Part shown: positions 11,431 through 23,700 of the stretch, in pieces | Layout: each line of letters opens with the position of its first letter | Numbering within the stretch: position 1 is the first letter of the stretch | Assembly (NCBI RefSeq): GCF_000524195.1 | Contig: NW_020170442.1 | Span: forward strand, 124,001 to 188,000 | Length of the DNA stretch: 64,000 nt | Reading direction: 5' to 3' | Origin: Echinococcus granulosus | Taxonomy: Eukaryota > Platyhelminthes > Cestoda > Cyclophyllidea > Taeniidae | Program-made: the position numbers and the translations under genes | The notes under the pieces: model-generated | Database searches by the model: none | The model's input: the letters and a program-made list of their open reading frames with translations, nothing else | What the model was told of the DNA's origin: nothing

Positions 11431-14400
11431 ATGCCGTTTGGTAGAGCTGGGATTTTTCGTCATGCAGACCCTCAAAAAGTTTGTGAGGTATGGAAGATTC
11501 TAGAGTCGAATAGAGGCCAGAAGCAGTCTGTCCCAGTGGATAAATTAATACGGCCTCTCCGAAAGGTGCTTGATATGCAGGACGACAGCATCAGACTTTT
11601 GTTAACCGAAATTGAGGGTGACGGACTTATCGTAAAAGTTAACAGTTGTTCTGGGAAAGGTTGCGACAGTTATCGCCTGCCTGACTTCCACCATCAGTGT
11701 CCCCGACAACATCATGATTGGTACTGTTTTCGGTGTCACAAACCGGGTGAAATGTTACATTGTAGCGATTGCTTTCGTGCCTTCCACTCTGATTGTGTGA
11801 ATGATGACCAGCATCCGACCCCTCACCCACGCAATATGCGCTCTCCGGGTCCTTTAGATGATGACGCGAGTGACTTTACCTGTCCTGTTTGTGAATCAAG
11901 GCCGAAGTGTGAATTTTCTCGTAAACAGATTCGAAAACTGCTTGAATTTGCCACACACAACTTGCGTAAGCAACCTTCCTGGAAGCATTTCAATCAAATA
12001 GGATATCCTGGTGACATCGACAAAAATGAATACATCGTGTACAAATATGTGGACATGGATCTGCTTCAACGGAAGATAAAAGACGGGCGCTATACTGCGT
12101 TGGAGTTCTTTGCTATGGATGTCGAACTTCTTGTTCACGACGTTTGTCTTCTCTTTGGTCCATTTAGTAATGATGCGGATGAAGCCAGATTTCTGCTTCG
12201 TTCTGTTAATAATGAGATAACAGAAATTCAGCTCTGTACGGACTGTTATATAAACGCGAAAGCCCGCGTGGGTGATTGGATTACGAAGCCCTGCAAACCT
12301 CCTCATGAATTCATATGTGCGTGCAATCGTTCTGCTGCCGGTGCTGGCTTATTTGACAACGCAAGTATTCGGCATTGTTACTGGCCAGCAAAAATTCTCT
12401 TGGAAAGGGATGATGGATATGAGGTCTGTTTTTCGCGCACAACTATCTTATCTACTACTCAGTAATAATACAATATGGAAGGCATCACTTCTTAAGTGCT
12501 CCCTATAACATCTAAGGACATAGTGTAACTCTCATAGTGTGCTTTGTCGTAATGAGAATCATGCTTGAGTGGCGTCATCTTTTGTGAATATTGAAATGAG
12601 ATCTTTACATAAGTTGAAATTGGTGGTTTTTAATGTATACCTCAACTTTTATTTATGCATCTTGACGGAAAAATTGAAAACAACTTTCAGACAGCCATTC
12701 AAATGAGTAATTTAAGGGGACCTTAGCACCTTATCGGATGTGCTGGCGTCCAAAATTCCAGTTCTCAAAGCTACAGTGAAGCCACCGCTTAGTAAAATTC
12801 GGAATAGACGTTTGTAACTACGATGCATGTGTGATTGTTGCTGAGGTCCTGTTTGCATTCCGCTCTGGTGGCTTCAATTAAGACCTTTTTATGCTCTAAG
12901 CTGTCCTCCCGTTCCTCTATCCATTCTCTGGGTGGGTTCCCTTAACCTGTGTTCCACATGAATAGTTAGTTTATCCTCTCTGTGAGGACCATACGTTTGG
13001 TTAATACTAAAGTAGGTGATATGGATGTCCATAGGTGACATTATTGCAATTGTTTACGGTTCCGCATTACAGTACTTTGATAGAATGAGAATGTGTTGAA
13101 GCCGCTCTCAGTCCAATTGCTAACCTCTTTTTGTCGGCAGATTCGTTTCTTTGGCGGTACCCATGAACGGGCCTTTGTGAAAAAGACCCATACGGCTCCA
13201 TTCGTACTTCCCGAGATCGATCCAGCCTTCCATCGACGAGCTTTGGCTGGCGCTCATAACGTTCCCACCTCTCTTATTGAACGGGCCTGGAATGAGGTGC
13301 GGAAGTTGCAGGCCAACCTCAACTCCGGATACTACTCTCACTCCTCTGGCGAGTCTGATATGCCTCCTTCAGATGATGATTACACTGACGAAATTTACAT
13401 TCGTCCTCGTCGACACGCGGCAGTGTCTCTCTCTAACAGTCCACGTTCCTCTGCCACGGCAAACTCAGCAAAACTGAAGTCGACAAAGAAAAGAGCGTGA
13501 GTAATTTGTAATGAAAAATTCACTTTGAGGATTAATTTTGCATTTAGAACATTCATTTATTATGCTATCCATCGTCCTAGTCAGACAGAGTTCTGTATTT
13601 TCAACAAAGAATTCTTTCGAGATTGCCATCAGTTTTATGATTATAGTTAATTTTGCAAAAAAATGAATATATCTCGGGACCTCTATCATCAGCGGAGTCA
13701 TCCGCTCGTTGTCGACATTCCTCATTGAGATTTGATCGTGTGCGGCCGGCAAACGCAAGTGAGAGAACTGTCAGTTCAAGCGTGGTGCCAATCTAAATTT
13801 TCATAGCCATTTTGTTCACATGAAATTGCATATGTACTACATCAAATTGAAGATCAGTTATCTACTTGGTTATCTCAATCTTTGAACGTTGATTTTCCAT
13901 GGTAAATATGAATACCCAAAGCAGTTCTATCTCAACTAGTTTCTTGATTACCTATTTGGAATATGCTAAGGTTAAGCACCACAGGTAAGTACAACTCACC
14001 GTTATGAACACTTTCTTGGCCTAACAGTGCCGCGCCTAGGAAGCTAATCGTTGCACTCGTATGTCTAACACTGGACAATATGTTTGGTTGGATTGCACGA
14101 ACGATTGCAGCCACGGGGATGGTCAATTCTCCCGCTCAGGCGTGCGCACGTGCGTGCCACGCTTGCCTTACGTACACGCATGAGTCTGTCCGCCCGCTTC
14201 CCCACTTGTCTGTTTTGGTGTCTGGGGGACGTGTGTGCCCGTGAACGTCCGAAAATACTTGCTTTCCAGCCCGAGCTGAGAGCAGTGCTGGGGCTCAAAT
14301 GTGGGTTCAGCGTTACTTATCGCCGCATCTCAGTTTTGCAAACCACCCGAGTCCTAAGCGCAAGTATGGCTACATGTGTGCGCTGTGACGTTGTATCTTA

Positions 14401-17400
14401 CTGCTACGTAGTCGTCTCTCCAGTCCCCACCTGCTATGTGGTACAGACCTTCCCAGATCATGACTGTCGGGCTATGTGTGCGCTCTAGGCTGCATATGAC
14501 TTATTGACTTTGGCAGCTCAACAATAACTTCACGAAGTGATTTTCTCAAATTTGTTTTTGCAGCAGGAAAAATTTGGCTTCCAGTGAAGGAAGTTCCTGC
14601 GCCTCTTCTCATTCCTCAATATCGTCTCCGTCACAACACTCGAGCGGTCGTTTCAGCAGCGACACTCACCGTCGCAGTTCAAATAATCGTGGTGGCGATT
14701 ATCGGCGACAAAAAACTGGAAGGACTCCTACCTCTAAAGCCATCAGTGCAAACTCTAAACTGACTGCATCCGCAAAACAACGTTTCAGCACTGAGACTAC
14801 CTCTCCGGTGGCGGCAGCAGCGCTTTCTGCTCTGGCGGAGACTAAGGCAGCTGTTGCTGCTGCCTTCAGCAAAAAACGTAGCAGCGCCTTTGGTGACTCC
14901 GTGATGGATACTTCGGTAAATCCTCAGCGGAGAGGGAGAGGTCGTCCACGCGGTAGCGGAATGAAGAAACGCAAGCGAAAAACTTCCTCTTCTGCTTCGC
15001 TTTCTTCACTCTCACACTCGGTTTCAGATGGCGAAAACTACAAGATGCCAAACAGTCTTAGCACCTCGAGTAAAAAGAAAAATCGGCCCGCGAGTACAAC
15101 AACCTCAGCAGAATCTGATTCGAATGACGAAAAAGCAAGTTTTTTTCTTCACGTAAAGTTTGGGATTTTTCGTCACTGCGCATTTATTCTAGGAGGGAGA
15201 AGGACTAATTTTTCTCGTGAATTATCTTCCAGGAAAACAGCTGTACCAATCAAAGTAGTTTTTTATGTTGAAAGTGCACAAAATATTTGCGTACTTCAGG
15301 GTAAGAATATGAAAAATTGCATTATTAGTAGTCATAATATCACATGTCCTGCTCACTATCTTTGCAGCTGACTGGATCGTCATGGTCTCCTCACAGTAAA
15401 AAATACAGTCAGCGGGGTGGCGCCTCAAAGAAGCGAACAAACGGTAATTTTCTTTTCCCGTTTTAAATTCGGACAGCCAATTCCATCCAATGTAAATTGA
15501 GTTACTGCAAATGGGTTTGATCAACTGCGTATTTTTCACACCTTTTACTGTAGGTCATTTGACATCGAAAGCTGCATTGGACTCTCCACAAAGTAGTTAT
15601 ATGTCAAACAACAATAGCTTACCTCGGCACACCTCTCTTGTAAGTAGTTTACTACTTTTGAGTATTCTCTGACTGGCTACTTTAGCATCAATGTGTTTAC
15701 ACGATTGGGTATTTATATCCCTGAACTTTAAAGGCACTTTGTCTTTTCGTCAACTTCGACCTTAGAGTGAATTAATATTGGTGTAAACGCACCACACAAC
15801 AGACCATAAGTATTATGGACCACTTCAATGTCCTTCGTGGGCTGTATTGCTTACTTAAGACTGTTTCTTAATCAGAGTACCTTAGCTCGACGTCCTCGTG
15901 GTCGTCCCCCATTCTCTGGTGTGCGTGGTGGCAGCAGTCGGAAGACCCCCTCCTCCTCTCGTAAGAAAGCGAAATCTAACGCACATTCAGAGTCGGACTC
16001 GGAGTTGACCGATCGCTGTTCAACTACTTTCCCGTCTCGTCGACCTCAAGCGACTCCTCTAGAGCAAACGCAAGTGAAGCGTCACAAGACGTCTTCGAGT
16101 GCTAGCCCCACATCCACATCCGAATCAGGCAACTCCTCGGACGCTTCAGGCGACCGCAGACACCTCCTTCTGCGACGTCCACCCTTCGCTCCGCCAATCT
16201 CCACGTCGTCGTCGGTAGCTGTCGTCGGAACCACACAGACGGCTGTTGCACCATCTCTTAGCGGCAGCAGGGTGGAGATCGGGTCTATGTCTAGTTCCCC
16301 TTCTCTTTCACAGCAACAGCTTAGCAAGTCGGGATTCACTGCCCTTGAGATGGCTGGACGCAGCAGTGGGCTGGGTTCTGTACCGAGATCGCACCTACCA
16401 CCGAATAAGAGGCTGGCAGCAGCTGCAGTTGCTGCCGGTTCTGATATTAAAATTGAATCTCCACCACATTCTTCCACCGCTTCATCAATGCATCCGGGTG
16501 GAGTTTCGCCTCGAAAACTATCAAACAAACAGGTTCAGGTGCGTCTCATATGTGAGATTTTGGACCTCTTACATCAGCTCACCCGACTGTCTTGCTTGAA
16601 AAAATAAACTTTTAATTTGTCAATTTGTATCTAGTGACAGATTGGTCAAGTGTGGATTGATTTGTTGTGATGGCTTTTTATAAAACACTTAAATTAATGA
16701 ACGACAAGGTGGACGCGATCATAATGGAGAAACTGTTTCTACATATGTATAATTGACCTGTATAAGTGGAATGCTTAGGTTTTGTGATATTTACTGGGCA
16801 TACTTTTCGTGGCTGCTTACTAGCTCCTTGATTTTTTTATAGAAATGTACACTTACGTTCTTATCCACTTTTGTGTGAAAACCTGCTTTATCATTGGACT
16901 GGTGTTTCGATATTTCAAATAATATATGAAGTTTATTAAGCGGCCCTTGCATTAGAAAGATCTGGGTGTTCAGAAACGGTGGTGTTATGTAAAGCCGGTG
17001 TTGGTAGCTATTTGCTTGTTGACTGGCTGTTTGTAGGCGATGGGGGACGATGAGGTCCAAGAGCCCCAGCAACGCAGTTGTGCCCGATGTAAGGAGAACT
17101 TGGAGACTGTGCGTCGGCAGGCGATCGCAGAGCAGCAGCGGGCACTAGGGGAGCTGGAGGCACGCCTCTCCGCCGAGCACTCCGCCGCTCTCGCTGCCGC
17201 GGTGGAGCGCGAGCGTACTCTTGCTCGCGAGACCCTTGACGCTGCAGAGGCGCGTTTCAATGACGCCCTGGTGCAGGCCAAGCGACGTCAGTGGTGCCGC
17301 AACTGCCTTAAGGAAGCCATCTACCACTGCTGTTGGAACACTTCCTACTGCTCCATCAACTGCCAACAGACGCACTGGCACAAGGAACACAAACGACAGT

Positions 17401-17417
17401 GCCGTCGCAAGCGCTAG
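11431..17417 (+). CDS. ZMYND11: ZMYND11 (BS69)-like chromatin reader: PHD, bromodomain, PWWP, MYND
   Basis: This is a nuclear protein; the vertebrate orthologue reads H3.3K36me3 through its bromo-PWWP unit and recruits repressors through its MYND finger. Exons: 11431-12423, 13141-13496, 14564-15134, 15368-15443, 15554-15639, 15876-16538, 17037-17417. All junctions are in phase and give about 1,041 residues, against roughly 600 in human. The order is an N-terminal winged-helix-like segment, PHD (about residues 90-155, [12 protein letters not shown]), bromodomain (about 158-265), a CxxC linker, PWWP (about 285-360, YWPAK then [11 protein letters not shown]), a long Ser-rich linker, a coiled coil, and a C-terminal MYND (CxxC...[11 protein letters not shown]...CQ..HW..H...C, ending RRKR). 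The linker carries two AT-hook-like motifs ([16 protein letters not shown]). The third intron uses a GC donor. The PWWP start is divergent. I chose ATG 11431 because it lies just before the conserved region; in-frame codons continue upstream to 11266. Confidence 0.93.
15135..15367 (+). other. GC-AG intron in ZMYND11
   Basis: The donor is GAA AAA|gcaagt and the acceptor tttgcag|CTG. This 233-nt intron preserves phase 0. The nearest GT choice (one codon later, A|gttttt) would put the next exon in a frame that stops within about 12 codons. Confidence 0.75.
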
Positions 17418-17731
17418 GACCCGCCTATCGTTATCCTCTCTTAGCATTTTGTAAATATCCCCTTTCCCACTACAACTATTGCCATCTGGCCGCCTTTTAA
17501 TATTTCAACACTACTTACGTTCATATTGATACGTATTGTACATTGTGTTGTTGCCTGCACTACTGCAGTCTGTCCCCTCTACTGATATTTGTCAAATGTC
17601 CAATTGCATTTTGTCTAACTATATATATGTGCATATAAATTATTAATATGTTTTTTTAACGAAACAGGTGCTGTTCCTCGCAGTGATCACGTACTCGTCG
17701 AGGTAGTACGCCGTCTCTTACTTGTTTTTAG
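17418..17731 (+). other. ZMYND11-COG2 intercistronic gap with 3' splice acceptor
   Basis: Only about 314 nt separate the ZMYND11 stop codon from the first recognisable COG2 exon. I find no AATAAA in it. It ends in a pyrimidine-rich acceptor (ctcttacttgtttttag). This arrangement suits a flatworm polycistron or a spliced-leader trans-splice site. An undetected short first COG2 exon in the gap is the alternative; the best ATG, near 17599, stays open for about 16 codons and has no convincing donor. Confidence 0.5.
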
Positions 17732-20700
17732 GAGGAGTTGGCTAACGATGCGTTAGAGTCTACCTTGGGGATTGCACCTTCGGGCCTGGAGTTCTGCTTC
17801 GATAGGCGAGGATTCCTAAACGTGAGCAAACAATTGCCTTCATTCCCAATTGGTTACATTGTTCATAAATTCGTTTAAGCTAGATTTAGGCGTCCTGATT
17901 ATTTGGTTTATCAGGTCGCACTGTACAGGTGAGCAAATAGCAAACGTACCTATTTCCGCTAGGACAGTATTTGATTCGACGTACTATTGGTCGAGAGCCA
18001 ATGAAATTGATCCGCAAACGTGATAAGGCTTCTCATTTTGAGTGGGAATCTTCAGCACAGCTGTTTCGAAGTTCGATTATTCTCATTGGCTTTTCAATGG
18101 AATGCTCTCGAGCATGTTTATCCTGCAGCTTTTCGCGACAGGATGATGAAAATCATTGCTGCTAGGTGTACACTCATTTCGGTGTTTTGGGTATCATAAC
18201 GTATCTCGATTAGGTATTCACTTTAGCACAAATACGTGACTGATGTAAAAATGGGTGGACCTCATGTCCTAGGAGGAAGTTTAGCCTTCATAGTCCTTGG
18301 CCTTCGGGTGTGAACTCAAATCCGCCCCACCATTGATCAACACCAAACAAATTACCTGAGCCAAGTGATCACTGGGGCTTCGCCTTCGACAGTGGCAGAA
18401 GTATTTTCACGCAAGTATGCAATGCATGCAAGAAATGGCATTCAGACAGTTCATTTGCTTACCCTCGATGCAAAATGATCGGCCATAAGGGAAAAATAAC
18501 CGCTGAGATGCATCTGGTTCAAATAAAAGTGAGATAGAGAATGTTGCTTACTTTGGGTGCTATTGCTTTTGGATTCGTGTTCAGCAGGGGCAGATCTCGC
18601 TATGCTTGGTACCTGTAGCATCTCACAGTTATTTCCCATATTCCTCGTGCTCATTGGCAATCACACAATTAGGGCGATGTTGGTAGTTTAACTTAAAAAT
18701 GCGAAATAGCCCAACCGCATGATTCGTGGGAACGATATTACTAAGTGGAAGAGCTGCGAATGACCAGGAGGTTGTGCGAGTGGTTATTTTACAGTCTCAA
18801 AAAGTAGCGCAGTCCTACACTTCTGATAGCAGCCTAATGTCAATCGAGGAAGGAGGATGGTGGCTTTAAAAATTGTGCTTTTAAGGGAGATGAAATGTTG
18901 GGTTCCATGCTTACAGAAAGCATAATTACGAATGTCATGAAGATTTATTTTGGTTGTAACATGTAGGATGATTTCGACGAAGATGCCTTTATACTGGATC
19001 GCCTCAAGATGGGTATCTCTCTCCAAAACCTTCACGACAGCCTTCTGCAGTACTTCAACATTTTGAAGAATAGTCTCGTTGAGCTGATAAATCGTGACTG
19101 TGCTGACTTTGTCAGCCTCTCTACCAACCTTGTTGGACTGGACAAAATCATTAAAAGCCTTGAGGACCCACTGATGGCCACGAGAGAACGCGTCTCTGTG
19201 AGTCACCTACCTTTCCTCATTCCCTCTAACCCTTTAATAGTTCGAACTTGCCCCTTCGCCATTCTCTCTGTACCCAGTATTTTCGGCGCACAGAAGTGGT
19301 TATTGGCTACCTATTTCCATGACCTTACCATCTCCCTTTGCCGTAGAACGTTCTTTCAGAGATCCAAGAAACGAGAAAGGAGTTTGAATTCAGCTTGGAA
19401 GAACGGAAGAGACTGCGTGAAAAAAAGGTAACATCTAGCTCACATTAAATTTTACTAAAATCGTGTTCTTTTAATCAATTCGTACAATCCTTGAAATCCC
19501 CTATTTGAAGTAATTTCAGTCATTGCAAAAGTAGACGATGGCCACGGATCTAATTTTGATTGTTTATTACGTAGGTCTTTTCACTAGTTTTAGTCTTCTC
19601 CACTCCCCTCCACCTTTACAAAGTGCTTTATTTTTGCAACAGATTTTATGCCTTTTCGACTGCTCTTTATTGCTAAGACCAGTGACCTTTCTAGTTGGTA
19701 AAACTTGGTCTTTTTAGAGAGTTCCTTAAATCCTTATTTTGATTAGGTGAATGCACCCTGTTTTATAGAAGCCTGGTCTAATTTTACTGCGATTTCCCCT
19801 GCTTTCAAAAATAAGGCTTTAACAATTAGGTAAATCTCAATTAGCCTCATTTCTTCCAACTTTCACTCTAATATGATTCATTCGTTTTTTGCATCACTGA
19901 AGGAGTTGATCAACAGCCTCATTACCGTGGCAACCTGCACCAGTCGATTGGAGCGTTGGCTCTCCCCCACAATTCAATCTGGCGAGGACTTCCACCTCCT
20001 AACTACTGGTGACTCTTCCCCCGCAGACAAGACGTAGGTTTCTTTCTCTATTTACCCAATCGTATAGTGGGGTGAATTACGACGTTAGATAGGGTTCGCT
20101 ACAGCACCCTGTTCAGCTTCATGTACCACCCAACTTTGGTGATGGCATCTGTCCGCTGAATTTTTCCTAGATTTCACGAGGAACAACAAATTGATCGTGT
20201 GGCACAGGAATATACAAAACTGCAACACTTTGTGAAAAAGTGTGTCAACCATCCCTTCGTGGAAGATCTTAAGCCGGTGAGGCGTTGTCTCTCGTTTCTT
20301 GCTATACTTAATTGCTGTTAGCTTTCTATTGGTTGACGCTGCTACCGCGAAACAAGTTTATATGCAATACGTAATGGGTGTTTATCACAAAACGGAATTA
20401 AATTTACAGCTTCTACACCAAACCACGGCATTCTGCTTTCCCGTGGATTTTCTCAACAATCCATTTACGAGTTCACCTATTGTAAACTTCATCCGTTTAT
20501 GTGTGCATTTCTGGAAATGCGGATCAACACGAAAATTAATAACTCCTACACGTACTTCACTTCCATTTACAACAATTTCAGTAGTGACTATTCACACGCT
20601 AATATTTTCAAGAATAATTTCGTTCATTCAATCAGGCACTGCGCGCTTAGCCAACACCTACACTAAAGTCGCTCACTAGGAGCTTTTTAAGCTACTTCAT

Positions 20701-23700
20701 CACTTTTTGAGAAGCTGTTTCTATTCCGCCTATGCAATTACTCTTAGCACGACAAATAACGATAGTACCACGTTCATTTGTCCCTGTGTACGCTGTTGTG
20801 GCGTTGCGCAGTGGGCATCCGGATTTGTTCGGGAGTGTGCATGCCTACACCCCCAAGAGCGCGCGTCTGTGCTTGCCAGCCCGCCTCCAGGGCGGTTTTG
20901 TTCCTCTTCTAACTGGTCAATCTGACTCTCATTTATCATATGCCAATGGAGAAACGTTTCTACGCCTCCATACGTAAGTGAATGGCTGTACACGGTGCAA
21001 TTGTACTCATTTCTGTGGATGCGTTCTTAGGCTCGTTAGGCCCTCCACTTTCCCCGCATAACGACTTGTGTATTTTGCCCTGAGACTGTTCTGTGATTAT
21101 TGTGCCTTTCTTTCACTCACAGCATAATATCTCACCGTACCCCTGGGTTAAACTTAGTTACGTTTGACCTAGTTGTTGTCCTTTTTCAGCTCGAAAGAGA
21201 ACGTTGAACTATTAGACGTAGTTGTTGTCACATGTTGGGGTTTTTTTTACTAATGCACGCATGCCTTTTGTGATTTTTCAACCTAGAGGATCCACCTGAT
21301 AACAACCAGCCTACAGGACCAGCTGGAGGGTCGCCTTCGCTGCGGTCTCAATCTCTGTCACGAAGCACAATCTAGCGGTCAGTTACACCCAAAAACCTCT
21401 AAGAAGGCCTCCTTAGTGCTGCGGCAGATCCTTTCCACCTACGTCTCTATTGATAAGCTAACCAATGCTATCGACCTCTACCGCAAACACTGTCTCCACT
21501 CTCAGCTCTCCAAGGTAGACTACAAGCTGCAACCGTTTTCATTGGGACGTGATGCATTCTTTTTCACCAATCATTGTTTAAATTATATCCGAGAATTCCG
21601 CAAAATTGCAGTGGAATTCACCTACACTTCTTATCATGTTTGTTCTCACGACAGATATTCTTACCCTGTCCGGAACTGTCGGCTAGCGGCGCTGACGCAG
21701 ATGCTGCGGCCTCGACCCTGCGGCGAATGTTTGCTGAGGCCGTCGCCCTCCTAGACAAAGAGCTTTCTCTTTTTCAAACTCTCGTCTTCAAGCGACTACA
21801 CAAGAGGTACCCCTCCCTTTCCTTAAGGACCGGTCTCCATTGGAGAAAAGTAGATGCTGCTGTGTGCCTTCCTCACTGTTCTCAATCAGTAATTTTCCCT
21901 CAAATTGATAGCTTGACAAAAAAATTATTCTTTTGTATGACTTTTAGTTACTTTTTATCTCATCTTTTGTATCGGCCATCGTACCATTACCATTAGCTCC
22001 TGTCTTACGTACGAAATGGCTGTATCCTTCCTTTCTTATCTTTATCTTTTGTGGGTGCATGGGTCGTCGTTCCAGCCCAATTTATTGCCTTCTAGAGCTT
22101 AAGTCCCATCGTCAATGTCAAGTTGAGTGTGATAAGCGCAGTGAGTAGACTCATCTTCGAGAGTACTTTCATCTATGCCCTCTGCTTAGCTCACGGTGCA
22201 TTGTGAGATCTTACCTGAAATGGGTTGTGTTGTATAAATGCCCAACAAGAACCTTTTATGAGACGTACCTACTAATGGCTTTTATGCCCTTAAAGCTACG
22301 AACCGTTGAGTGACTTCGACGTGATTATGGACGGCTTTTTCCCAGAAACTGTGGATGTCCTCTTTAACCAACTTCCTGATATTTTCTCCGCTGGCAATCC
22401 GGACAAGTTTCATAAAGTCAGTTTATCATTGTTTCTTTTTATAACAAATTACAACTGATCTGTCAAATCCCATTCGTAGACAGATCCTCCCATCCACTTA
22501 TCTTTTCATCCCCGGAAATGTTTTCTCCCTGATTGAATGTTGGAAATTCGCACTTTTAACTCTGTACGCCACCCTTCAATCTTTCCCAAGACTATAAAAG
22601 TATTGTGAGCCGGGGTTTACGTGCGCGATTCGGATCTCTTCGAGCTCCCATACAGAGAATTAATAAACGGGACTATGGTACAAGCGTTTTTATTAGCGAC
22701 GCGTATGGGCAGGTAAAAGAGGGTGCGGATAACACGCATGGCCTTGACAGCTCGACAGTGGAGACTGCTCAAAGTGACCTTGGGCTCATGTCATATCTCC
22801 TGATCAGGAGGAACAGAGGGCGCGACTTTCTAGAATGCACGGAATTAAGCTATGGAAGTGGAAATTTCCAGAAAATAGAAACAGGAACGCATTTTGAAAT
22901 CGCGAGCACCTCTAACAAAAGCTAGACATCTTTGAGATAGTTTTGGACCTCGCTCTAATGGTCCACACTTTTTTGGAACGTAGTTGTACAAGATCGGTAT
23001 GGAGTTTTTGGACCTCGTGGAAGACCGAGCCGAATCCACTAAGCAGGTGGTGAAACTGAGGGAGAAGGCTGTCTACACATCCTTCCTCAACAAATGGAGC
23101 CTCAGTGTTTACTTCCAACTCCGGTAGGTCGCCGGTTGCTTATTGTCACTTCATGTGTACTCCAACCATTTAATCGGAAAATTTGCCGCTTATTCGTGTA
23201 GGTATCAAGAATGCAACGAAATTATTTCTGACTGTTCAAAAGATGTTTTCAAGGAGGCTAAAACAGGGCCACCAGGTAGGCAAAGTTCCACAAAATGCAA
23301 ATTAACACCTTAAGCAAATAAACTTTTTGATCCCCTTGATAAATGCATTCATGCGAGATCCTAGGTGGGTTTGGGCCATTACGTGGGCGTGCCGACCCAC
23401 ACATTCACAATCACAGCGGTGTTTTCCCCAATAAAGTAAATGTTTTTGTGATGTTAACTTAAAGATACCGCAGCCTAATTTAGTCACGATCTGTTACCTC
23501 TTTGACTCTACTCACTAGGCTATGCACTAGCCGTGACAGCGACTGTGATGCGGCAGATGAGGCGTTGTTGGTCCGAGGATGTCTACTTGGACTCCCTACG
23601 ACACCGATTTTGGAAACTTACTCTTCAACTCATCAATGCTTATAGTTACCTCATTGGTGAAAAAGCTCTCAACCAGACCATCAACTCCCCCGAAAAAGTG

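Noticed and set aside
14084..14488. 134-codon Cys/Val-rich frame
   Set aside because: It sits in the ZMYND11 intron before 14564, is composed of CpG/TG-rich sequence, and has no recognisable motif.
20299..20679. 126-codon open frame in the COG2 region
   Set aside because: It lies wholly inside the 1,010-nt COG2 intron and its translation shows no family or domain character.
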